From Chondrosia reniformis (taxonomy: Eukaryota; Porifera; Demospongiae; Chondrillida; Chondrillidae), in assembly GCA_947172415.1 (NCBI GenBank), contig OX359199.1, positions 81,001 through 145,000 on the forward strand: 64,000 bases of DNA. Reading direction: 5' to 3'. Both the position numbers and the translations under genes were made by a program. Each line of letters begins with the position of its first letter. Within the stretch, counting starts at the first letter, position 1. A model generated the notes under the pieces. The model was not told the origin of the DNA, did no database searches, and worked only from the letters and a program-made list of their open reading frames with translations. Below, in pieces: positions 47,941 to 59,000 of the stretch.

Positions 47941-49296
47941 TCAGTTTGCCTGTTCAGCAACACTCTTTGCTAGTGCAGCATCGTGTTGAGCCTTTCTGAC
48001 AATATCACTTGCTTTCTTCCTCTGAACACATTTGCCTCCTTGGAAACGGCCTTCGTTTCTAGGCAACCCATGAGTGCCATCACTAAATGTGATGAGACCC
48101 TGTCCTTCAGGTTTACCATCCTACAGCAAACAAAACACACCATACCCTATATACGTACCTCATACGTACCTCATACGTACCTCATATGTACCTCATAGGT
48201 ACCTCATACGTACATATGTACCTCATAGGTACCTCATATGTACCTCATAGGTACCTCATATGTACCTCATATGTACCTCATATGTACCTCATAGGTACCT
48301 CATATGTACCTCATAGGTACCTCATATGTACATATGTACCTCATACGTACCTCATACATACATATGTACCTCATACGTACATACCTCATACGTACATATG
48401 TACTTCATATATACATACCTCATACGTACGTACCTCGGTTAACCTTAAAGTTCTCACAATAATCATATATAAAACATACATAAGACTTTCTATAATGCAG
48501 CCACCTCTCTAATAAGTTTGGCCAGCCCCAAGCCAATGATATTAGACATGTTTTACTGTATTTACCTCCCACATGCTCACATCTACTTTGAACTCTACAT
48601 TATTCAACTACCAAAGTTGTAGATAATTCCTTTATCAGGTTACAGAGACTGACATATTTAGCTATGCAGGTAGATTGCTGAGAAATGTCACTCTTTGTAC
48701 ATTCCAAACATTCCATTTGACTGCTCTCCAGAAAGTACACACTAACTCTATGATATAATGTACAGTGCTCCCAGGCTATATCGCCAGACAACACATATAA
48801 TACCTCCTATACCGACAGCTATCATACACACGGTACCATGGATTATATAATCTATGCAAATATTCAGTTTATCCTAGCTCAAACTAGTGTTTCCCTAATT
48901 AATTACAAGATCTCCTTCTACAGAAGAATATTCTACTTAGCACTTGTACAAAGTCTCGCTGAACTAGTACGCGTTCACTGATTGGTTAGTTTACATGAAT
49001 ACACATGAATGAGGGAGAACTTAACTGACCTTAAATTCTCCCTCGTACTTCATGCCAGACGTGTTGGTAAAGATACCCAGACCGTTGTACTTTCCATTCT
49101 CAAAGTTGCCCTCGTACCGCGAGCCGTCCTTGAAACTGAGCACTCCCAGACCGTGGAAGAAGCCATCTTGAAACTTGCCTCTGAATACTGTCTGATCAGA
49201 GAAGGAAAGCATTCCCGTTCCGTGCCTCCTGCCTTCAGAGTTCCAGTGCCCAGTGTAGGACTCGCCAGAATCGTACGTGATCTTTGTCCCCGGCAT
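47941..49296 (-). CDS. MORN4: MORN repeat protein (MORN4-like)
   Basis: Two coding exons (49296-49030, 48120-47941), phase 0, 148 residues; human MORN4 is 146. Successive MORN repeats: YTGHWNSEGRRHGTGMLSF, FRGKFQDGFFHGLGVLSFKD, YEGNFENGKYNGLGIF and YEGEFK-DGKPEGQGLITFSD. The family-specific C terminus follows (GTHGLPRNEGRF ... KASDIVRKAQ). MORN4 (retinophilin) binds class III myosins and localises to actin protrusions in animals with photoreceptors or hair cells; that role is known only from other animals. Divergent from the C-type lectin gene, with 239 bp between start codons. The 0.9-kb intron holds an 11-bp minisatellite. Confidence 0.93.
48150..48440. repeat. 11-bp minisatellite CTCATACGTAC
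   Basis: About 25 units with TATGTAC and TAGGTAC variants in the MORN4 intron. It is rich in the GTAC/TACGTA palindrome. Confidence 0.95.
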
Positions 49297-49535
49297 ACCT
49301 CTCCTTCACTACCTGTTTGTAAAGATTGCGTACTCAAAATGGCAATCGAAAATTAAGAAATGTTTGACACGCCCACTCTCCGTACCGTCTGTGCATTGAT
49401 AAACGAACAACACGGTCTGTGAGGCGTGCCGGCCGCAGAAGTGGGCGGAGGTCGTTGCCATGACGTGCATCACAGAAACACACAAGAGGATGCGATGCAG
49501 TACGTAGATGATGGTCATTGCGAAGTGTCTGAGAA
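49297..49535. promoter_or_regulatory. Bidirectional promoter region (MORN4 and C-type lectin)
   Basis: 239 bp between opposed start codons. The sequence is GC-richer than the surroundings, with no TATA box recognised. Confidence 0.5.
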
Positions 49536-52220
49536 ATGATGCGACATAAAGGTGGTATTCATCCAACAATGCTAACTGTCGCCATCTTCTTGCTAGTCTT
49601 CTGCGGAATAGCTTCTTCACAAAGTGAGTGGCGATCAGTGTTAATACGAGAGAACCAACGCACCCCTCCTCCTGTAGTGGGTGCTATACTGGTACCTATA
49701 GTGGTCCACTGTCGCTTTTCCGCTCCTTTTCCGTTACCGCTCCAATGCTAATAGACACTAGTATGGCTTTAATGACTCAGCAATTTCTTGCCTAACCCAT
49801 TTTAGCGAATCCATTAGCGCTTCCTTGTTAATTCATTGTACCTTTACATTTGTGTATTTGAGCTCATCTCACTGTCAGACTATAAGGTATCATATTGCAA
49901 TATCTTATGCAAATACCATTTCAATCAGTGTGGCAAGACTAAAGTCATTGAGAGCAGGAATAGATGTACTAGTTTACCAGATAAATGTGTATTTTTAAGT
50001 TTATCCATTTATTAGACATTTCTTCTAGTCAATTCTTTAGTATCACACAACCTACTTATAGGAGAGCATAAAGAATGCATAGAATACAGTGAAATGGTGT
50101 GATCATAGTCCCGTCTGTATTCCCTGCTAGGCTGCGAAGAAGGTTGGAAAGAGGGGACCGGGTCGTTTACCAGTAGCTGCTACATCTTTATCAATTCACG
50201 TGGTAACTATGACCACGGCAGGAGCAGGTGCATCATAGAGGGTGGTAGTTTGGTCAAAATATCAAACAGCGAAGAAGACACATTTCTAAACACAAACTTT
50301 GAAACACAGCCATTCTGGATTGGCCTGACTGACCAACAGAGCGAGGGGAACTTCCTCTGGGAGGAGGATGGGGAGAGCCTCTCAACCACAGGATATTCCA
50401 ACTGGGAGAGCACTATCTCTACAGTAAACAGAAATGGACACGATTGTGTCATCTTCTCCTCAGGAAAGTGGCGTTTGGTAGAAGATTTTTGCTCCGAAGC
50501 CAAGCATCCATTTGTCTGCAAAAAGGACAAATGTAAGTCTTGCAATGCATTAGCATTTGGTGTTGCACTATCTGTGAATTGAACTAGATATGTTTGGTTA
50601 ATACTCCCCCTCCCCACACAATTACCTGAGTATATTGCAAGTCTGGACGGCTGTCTATTGACCGCTCTCCAACAGTAGCCTTATCATGCAGAGATTCCCA
50701 AGGTCACTGATGAAGAGTGGAATTCCCAGAAACAGCTGTCTGGAGAAGAAGAGAAGCTTAAGAAGAAAAAGAAAACTCTTGTATCCTCATCCAAAGCTCT
50801 CACTAGGTTTAGTTTCCTTTACTCTAAAGTAGATGTAGCATGTGTGTCAGATTATTATGCAATTTATTCTTGCTTCCTCTGTTCAGCTGCTATAGCCGGT
50901 GAGATTGTCTCTGGACCGACCACCGGGACTACAGACAACACTGCGATTATAATTCTGGTTGTCATTATAGTACTGGTGATTGTGGCAGTCATCTTGATAC
51001 TTGTGGTCCTGTTAATTTTGTGGAAGTTTTGTAACGACACCTTCAACACATATATTTGTCCTTGCCTGAACCGTGGCCTCAGAAACAAGTTGCACTCCTT
51101 GGAGCAGGAGAACCAGAGACTTCGACATGAGCTGAACCAGGCCAAGCTACGGGAACCAAGGACACTAAATTTGGCAGCAAAAGGCATGTGCAATGCATCA
51201 GAGAGTAGAGTTTTCACAGTTGTTGACTGTGTAATCTGAACTCTTACCATTATGAATAGTCTGGTTACACTTTGGTAGTGTGTTTTGTACATACAATAAT
51301 TGTGGTCTGTAGCTGAACTACTAAATTTGGGGGCTTAAGTGAGCATGTTGCACTGAATAGATATTTTGCTTTGTACTCTAGGACTACTATAGGACACTGT
51401 TCTAAAGTGTTAATTTAATCTTTATATTTTCTCTTCCTTGTCTCTGGTAGATGGACCAGACATTCCGTTTGCCTCCCACCCGTCCAGCCCTGTTGCCAGT
51501 CCCATGGGGAGCCCCAGGGGGAGCCTCTTTCCGGGCGGAATAGCCCAGCCCCCTCCTCTCCAGAGAGCCCTACCTTCTTCTAAAGTCTCCCCTACCCCCG
51601 GGGGGATGGGGATGGGTCGACAGACCTCTGTTCCAGCAATCTTTACCAGACAAGGATCTAATAGTCAACAACCGAGACTTTCTTTAGTGAGTGACCAAGC
51701 TAATTGTTTCACTTCATCCTCCTCCATCTCGTGTGCATCCTCCATCCTCACTCCTCTCATCCTCCACCCTCACTCCCCTCATCTTCCACCCTCACTCCCC
51801 TCATCCTCCACCCTCACTCCCCTCATCTTCCATCCTCACTCCTCTCATCCTCCACCCTCACTCCCCTCATCTTCCATCCCCACTCCTCCTCCTTCCAGCC
51901 TAGTCCTCCTAATGCTGCTGCTCGATTTACTGTTCAAACAAAACAACAAACGGTTAAAGAAGAAGAGGAAGAAGATGATAATGATGAAGGGCAGAATGGC
52001 AGGTGAGGCAGAAGGCAGTACAACACATGTGATATCCCTATAACAGAGTGCAAGCTAACATCATTATTTCAGACATCCTCCCGGCCACTGATCTCACTGC
52101 TTGCAATAGTATTATAGTCTGGTCTCATAGGACTACGCATACCCAACTACCTCTTGCTGTGTAGTGATGTTACGAGACTCTCTTCTCTCTCCCTGCAGAC
52201 CAGCAGATAGCCCAGCATAA
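49536..52220 (+). CDS. Type I transmembrane C-type lectin-like receptor
   Basis: Six exons (49536-49623, 50131-50532, 50887-51183, 51451-51686, 51899-52002, 52199-52220) total 1149 nt, 382 residues. The signal peptide is about residues 11-28 (MLTVAIFLLVFCGIASSQ). One C-type lectin-like domain fills exon 2 (CEEGW ... CYIF ... FWIGLTDQQSEGNFLWEEDG ... CVIFSSGKWRLVEDFC ... FVC). The calcium-dependent sugar-binding EPN/QPD and WND signatures are missing, so ligand binding is probably not classical. A membrane span of about 24 residues (AIIILVVIIVLVIVAVILIL) follows, then a cytoplasmic tail with a short coiled coil, a Pro/Ser-rich stretch and an acidic C terminus. The intron after 51183 uses a GC donor (aaag|gcatgt). 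A cell-surface recognition role is inferred. Confidence 0.88.
50690..50810 (+). mobile_element. Small element with hammerhead-like core (family 2)
   Basis: In a lectin-gene intron: CTGATGA (50707-50713), a hairpin region with GGAATTCC, GAAAC (50729-50733) and AGCTGTC. A purine spacer and the shared tail TTGTATCCTCATCCAAA follow. Confidence 0.5.
51745..51890. repeat. 20-21 bp minisatellite (CACTCCCCTCATCCTCCACC)
   Basis: About seven copies forming the pyrimidine tract directly upstream of the acceptor at 51898 in the lectin gene. Confidence 0.9.
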
Positions 52221-52856
52221 CTTGAACTAATATTGCAATTTATCCAACTGCATTCACTGAAATTGTTTTGTGGCATTTTATTAAATTTATAATACGCCCG
52301 TCACACGCGATTGTCAAATCGATCTCGCTAGTTATCAATAAATTTAGTATGATAACCATGGACCAACTTCCTGACATAGCAATGCATTTCAAGCGGTTGA
52401 TAAAAATTGACTGAATAATGGAGGGAGGAAGTTTTAGGAGAACAATGTCATTCTAGTCTGCAAGGTAATTAACGCCTCTCTGCTGCCCCGCAGACTTGTC
52501 AAATATCGCTGGTTTAGAGTTCAATTCTGTCGTAGAGTTTTCCTCGTCCGGTGCAGCTAATGCGAGTTACTTTTGAGTATATATACTGTGTCTATATGCG
52601 AGTTGAGTATTGAGAATGTCTAGAGAATGTGGATGAATGATGCAGATGCGTTTGATGTTATTGTATAAGACACTTGGTCACGACTCTTCGTGTGTATTAG
52701 TAGAATCGAAACTTGCATTGGATTGCCTTACTGAATACCTTCTGTTTTATTGCATGGGAGTAGAACTCTAGATAAACAACGTATCTCTATCTAGATATTA
52801 TAATTTATCCTTTTATGGTATCCCATTTCTCTTACAGTTGATAAGTGAGGGCATTC
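52221..52856. other. Intergenic / 5' UTR of the RNA-binding protein gene
   Basis: No frame of note. An acceptor-like cttacag at about 52837 precedes the start codon, so the downstream gene probably has an upstream non-coding exon. Confidence 0.4.
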
Positions 52857-55472
52857 ATGGATCCCCAGTCTGTGCCAATGATGTATGTACCACTCCAGGG
52901 ACCTGAACCAGCCTGGTCCCCCACCCCCCAGTGCTCGGGGCCCATGTGGCCCCCCCAGTACCCCTCCCCAGGGGTATCCCCCCTAGTGGAGATCCCCAAC
53001 AGAGTGTTTGTGGGGGCACTAGCCTATGATGTGAGTTGGATCACATGATTATCACATAATTATCACATGATTATCACATGATTACCATATGGTCACCGCA
53101 TGATCATCTCTAGGTATGTTTAAAGTAACATGATTGGAAACAGTACTCGTTTCATTCTATTCCTAATTAATACAGGAGATCTATATATATATCTATACTT
53201 TATGCAGTATATATAGTCAATTTGGTCTCCAGTAACTCAGTCGATTCATAAGGTCACCTGGTGTATATCCTGTGGCAGCAGTATACAGTATATATTCTGT
53301 ATTGTGATGATCTACACTTTAAGCGTTAATTGTTGCATGGCTAGATCAAAGATACGACTATGACAAGATCAGCTGTTACTCTTCCTTGTAAATATTAAAC
53401 ACTTAGAAGTGTCTAGGAAATTTAGCTACTGCAGAACCCAGATATATTGACTGTCAGAGAAACAGGTCTGATCTCATTCTGTTTAGTTGTTATGTAAGTA
53501 AGCATTATCTGACAGATTTCCCTAACTATACATACCAACTTTGGAAAGCCCCTCCCTAATAGGCCTGATTGTCTTCCTCCCACTAAATACTGTCTTCCCC
53601 TATTATATATTAGTGTGATGAAGGTAGGGCAGTCTTATGACAATAAGAGGTACCATATTGGTAAAGGATAAAATGGGTCATTTCAAACTTGTCTGCCACT
53701 GCTATCACATGACAATCACATGCCAATCACATGGCAATTGCATATGCCACCTCTTATACCACATCTCAGACAACAGAACTTCAGTTGCAAGAGAACTTTA
53801 AGGAATTTGGTACCATAAGAGACACTAAGGTGGTCACTGACCGGAGAGGCGTGTCAAAAGGGTAGATTGTACTAATCTTTCACTCTCACACATGCACATA
53901 CTCACACACTCATTCACTCACTAACTCATACACTCACACTTATGTTTTATGAAGTATATAGATAGACATTTATGCTAATGGTTGCAATATTGTCTGTAGC
54001 TATGGATTTGTGACATTTGAGAATCAGTCTGAAGCTGAAAAGGTCATCAAAAAAGTAAGTTTCCTATACAAGGGTCAATTGTTAGGGAGAAGAGTTTCAG
54101 TCATGCATCAAGGAAATGTATCTTGAAATTATTGCTTTGTACAAGTGATAAATATCAATTATCCAAACCCAATTAGTCAGTAGAAAATGGTTTTGTCTTA
54201 CAAGTACACATAACAAGACCCCACACATAATATTTATAATTTATATGTATGTGATGATAATTAAGGGTTCTCCCCTCCGTTCCTTGACTAGGGAAGTCTG
54301 TATATAAACCAAAAGAAGATTAATGTGGCCAGAGCATACAGAAAGCAGGTCTGGTTGCTTCACAGTTGTGTACCTGTTGTATCTGGGATTTACAATACCT
54401 TACAAATGACATAATGTATCATTTGGAAATCTTCAAGCTTGTTATACATTGATATTTGTACAACATTGTTAGTATATTGTATTTGAGATATATAAAGTAT
54501 ATGACTGAATGTACGTGTACAAAGTGATCTCATTTTCTATAGTATGGTCAGTATAGTCACTATGTCAATCAAGAGTACTATGAAGGAATTGCCAATGCTT
54601 CCATGCTCTATGTTAGGCCAGCTCTTGGTCAGGTATGAAGTGGTCGCATGACTTGCATGTGACTTGCATGTGACTGTGATGTATGATCAAAGTAGCATTG
54701 CATAGGAGCTTTCAGTTAATGTCATATCTGACCTCTTCCTCAGCCCCTGCTACAGTCCTCACCTACAGGACTGGGCCAATCAAGCCAATCCATTCCTTCT
54801 CCACTCTTCTACACTAACCAAGTAAGTGTAACTTATTTACATGTACAGACATTAGAAAGGGAGTGAGAAGATGGAGAGATAACACCTCTCTATCCCTTCT
54901 CTCTCCATCACACCTCTCCATTCCTTCTCTCCCCATCACACCTCACCATTCCTTCTCTCCCCATCACACTTCTCCATCCCTTCTCTCCCCATCACACCTC
55001 TCCATTCCTTCTCTCCCCATCACACTTCTCCATCCCTTCTCTCTTCAACACCTGTAACTCCAACCTCTCATACAGGGCCTTCAGACAGTGGGCTATCTTC
55101 TGCGACCCCCGCCCACTGACCCAGACCATATTGTGGTGAGAGTGAGTGTAGTATTTACATAACACGTGTCATGTACATATGTTTCAGCCTGTTGGGTTAC
55201 AAAGTGATTCATTTTAAATGATTACTCTTTTAATAGGAATTTTTGATAAGATATATAATTTATGCTGATACTAATGTCTTGTCTTCCCTTATAAGATCAC
55301 TGCTTCTCATCAGACCCAGGAGGAAATCCCTACCAATTATGCTACTGTTGGGCAGTATCCATGCAACCCACTACATCAGCAGGGTCGTGGTCTACGGCTT
55401 CCTCTCCTTCCCTATCCCCCGCCCCCTCAAACAAGTGATTACCCTAGTACCTCAAAACCAGAAATTTCATAA
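52857..55472 (+). CDS. BOLL: BOULE/DAZ-family RNA-binding protein
   Basis: Eight exons (52857-53030, 53770-53861, 54000-54054, 54292-54348, 54543-54632, 54744-54821, 55076-55135, 55296-55472) sum to 783 nt, 260 residues. A single RRM spans about 46-135: RNP2 in IPNRVFVGALAYD, then VVTDRRGVSKGYGFVTF with RNP1 and KKINVARAYRKQ. IPNR, RGVSKGYGFVTF and the RKQ ending are characteristic of BOULE rather than other RRM proteins. The rest is Gln/Pro/Tyr-rich (YGQYSHYVNQEYYEG, PYPPPPQTSDY); a canonical DAZ repeat is not obvious. BOULE proteins regulate translation of germline mRNAs in meiosis in other animals. No membrane or localisation signal. Confidence 0.88.
54885..55045. repeat. 24-25 bp pyrimidine minisatellite (CCTTCTCTCCCCATCACAC)
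   Basis: Six copies immediately upstream of the 55076 exon acceptor in the BOULE-like gene. Confidence 0.9.
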
Positions 55473-55599
55473 TTATATATTAGTAATTTTAACAGTATTT
55501 AGCATTTTTAAATTGTCAAATTTAACTTTTAAGATCTTAATAAATGGACAAACTGACCCAAGAACAAGTTATTACTAATTGTCGTGTACTATTACGGTA

Positions 55600-55725
55600 T
55601 ATGGCCCACGATTCACAAATAATATTGTCACTATTTGTGAATTCTCTCCGTCCTATACGTGAGTTCCTGCGCAAAGTAATTCAATTACTTTGCGCAGGCA
55701 CTCACCGTGATTGTGTCGATATTAT
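55600..55725. repeat. Pair of strong inverted repeats
   Basis: An 11-bp inverted repeat (ATTCACAAATA / TATTTGTGAAT, about 10-bp loop) at about 55610-55641, then a palindrome centred at 55682 (CCTGCGCAAAGTAATT, one C, and its exact complement), which extends to GTGAG/CTCAC outside two mismatches. It lies between the BOULE-like stop and the B4GALNT start. Confidence 0.85.
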
Positions 55726-56003
55726 ACGGCATGGCCATGCATATTGCACATTTGTTAGCTATACATGTAGACACGTATACAGGCAGATCCGGCGATCCGG
55801 AGATTGGACCCGATTTATTATACCATTCGACCAGCAAAGTGGCAATAAAAAAAATCCGAACGTTATCCATTAAGCGGGGTCGGGGGTGATCTAACTACAT
55901 TATGTATGCAAATCTACTTATATAGGCATGTATAGTATCGTCTGGGATCACGCGTATTAATTATAATGGGTGTATTACTACAGTGTCCTGAACCCCCCCA
56001 GTT

Positions 56004-59000
56004 ATGAGTTACGTTATCTTTGTGTGGAACGAAAAATCAAAGCCCCTAAAAAGGTGGATTGCATGGCTAAAGTTACCGGGACCACGAGCGAGGAACGGTC
56101 GCTCCCTTTTCTCTATAGGGCTGCTCTTTAGCGCGTGTCTAGCACTCACTCTTTTAACGCTACACTTGTACTCGTGGAACGTCACGACGGGGCGGCTCGA
56201 CCAGACTATCTCCACTCATATAGGTAAGAATAAGGGTGCGTATCAGTCAGTCAGTGTTAAAAATTGATTTAAAAGCGTATATATAGCACCTTGCACCTTT
56301 TGAGGCATAATTAAGTGTATTTATGTGAAGATTGCAGTTGAGAATTAACTGTAACTTGAGGTTATATATAAAGCAGAATATTGATTTCCTTTAAAACAGA
56401 CGAGCCCTGCCTATTCAACTATATAGTGTTCTTTCTGAAGTATTCACTTGCATGGTCTATCTATATAAAGAGGTTTTGTCAAGTCCATTTTGCCTTCTAC
56501 TTCTACCACATGTAGGATACAATTAAGTTGCATACTTCAAATTCGTGGCTTCATGCAGAAACCTGCAAGGCAGTTCATAGAGTTTCAAATAGGTTTCATG
56601 CCTTCTGAATTTGATCCTGTGTACACTACAAACAAACATGTCTATATACTATAACATGCATAGACATACATTAGAAGTCCCAACTTCCCTTGTCCTGTAT
56701 ACCTTATTAATTACATGTGTAGGAATTGTATCCTATAAGAATCCTAAACCATCTTAATTCAATATATTATAATAATCTTTTTATAACTTTTCCCAATATA
56801 GATACTGTCTATATGTTTCAACTTCCAATCAACCAGACTCATGCCAAGGTATATAGATAAGATCTAGCTAGCGATGTATAAATTACGCATTGCTGTTTGC
56901 AACCTTACATAATTGTATATACTGTTTACTTAGGAATTTGCTGACCTATACCCCCCTTTGTCAAACTAATGAATATCATTATTAGTCAATTTGCTCAACA
57001 CATACATAATATACTAAAACTGAGTCAAAATTGATTGAAGGTAAATGTTAGAGATTCAGTTTTTTAAGTTATTTCTGAGCATGTTTTCAGTGCACTTGAA
57101 TAATTAGGTAAACACACAAATTGTCAACTGTTTATATATAATTTGTAAACTTTCATAACTTGCATAGTTTAGCCTGAATCGAGTCCATTTCCCTGTGTGA
57201 GATCTAATAAAGACTAGTATGTCGTACTATATACCAGTTACTGTATATGGTAAATGATTTTATTTTAGAAGTACAACAGTTCATGTACCAGAGGTACTCA
57301 ACTCAATGGATCTGTTGAACAACAGCTGAACAGAAACAAGGTGAACAGACATTGCGTCTATTAACAGTCTATACAGGGTTCCTCATGTGTATATTAAGAA
57401 TTGTGGCATGCAAGGTCTCCACTTATATAGCTGAGTCCATCAAGTCCTAATATTTGTGTATGTAATAATCTCATACACCCTTTTCAATATGCTACATCTC
57501 ATTTATAGTGAAGGTCTATAGAGAACTATAGTGAGAGCTTCGGATGAGGATATGTACATTTAATTCTTCTCTTCTCTACTGGGCTTTTTTGCATGTTAAT
57601 TGTGCACTCATATATATAATGTTCCTTTGCATGCCTCCCATTATTTGACCTGTTTCTCTATTTCCTTCTCATTTTAGAAATACTTTTATGATCCGTACGA
57701 TGACAGAGAACAAATATTCACCATCCCCTTTCTAGATGACTCGTTCCTCTGGAACCTCTTCCCCTCCTGCTTGTACGAGCCCAGTTATGCCTACCCGCAC
57801 AAGGTAAACAAGTTCAAAGGGGTCCAGGAGGTGGAAATGATTTACGTTTATCCATGTGACTGCACATGGCAAGAGAAAATTATTCCATATGATCCCTTCA
57901 CTGGAAACTTCTGCTTAAGTAAAAAGGTAATGCCATATGGGGTCCCTATATATGTCTGCCCCAAAATCTGCCCCTATGTGTATCACTATGTGTATCACTA
58001 TGTCTGCATGTCTCTATGTCTGCATGTCCCTATGTCTGCATATCCCTCACAGGATCAAATGTCAGGTTTCAGAAGGTATGAAACCTATTTGAAACTCTTT
58101 GAACAGCCAGGTTTCAAAAGGTATGAAGGTATGTATAAAACTCGGAAAGGGGGCTGTTAAAATTTGAAACCCATGAAATTAATCTGTTAGCACATTCTTG
58201 AGCACCTCTGAAACCTGGCTGTTCAAGAAGTTTCAAATAGATTTCATGCCATATGAAACCTGAAATTTGATCCTGTGGGCCTATGTCTGCATGTCCCTAT
58301 GTCTGCATGTCCCTATGTCTGCATGTCCCTATGTCTGCATGTCCCTATGTCTGCATGTCCCTATGTCTGCATGTCCCTACGTCTGCATGTCCCTATGTCT
58401 GCATGTTCCTACGTCTGCATGTCCCTACGTGTGTGTAGGATGCTAATTTGATAGTAGAACAGTTTATGTCAGTCTTATCAAAGAAATATCCCAGGTATAG
58501 CCAGCATTACCTGCTCAGAGTAGCAGTGCATTAAAGTTATATATGAAATATGTCTTCAGGAGATTCAAGCTGCTTAAAATACTGAACATCGAAAGCAAAT
58601 ATGATTATATGAATGGACAAAGGGTTTTGTTGGAACTTGTGAGTGATACACAATTATATGAAATACATTTCTTATTGAAAGTGTAATCTTTGTTGTATAG
58701 CTATTACAAAAGGACAATGAAGGTGAAGAACTTATACAGGCTATCACTTGTATATATACGTAGCCGTAATACTCTTATCCATATATGCACTCATCTCTCC
58801 CCCTCCTCCCCCTCCGCCTCTAACTCCCCTTCTCCCCCCTCCGCCTCTAACTCCCCTTCTTCCCCCTCCCCCTCTAACTCCCCTTCTTCCCCCTCCCCCT
58901 CCCCTTCTTCCCCTCCCCCTCTAACTCCCCTTCTTCCCCCTCCCCCTCCCCTTCTTCCCCTCCCCCTCTAACTCCCCTTCTTCCCCCTCCCCCTCCCCTT

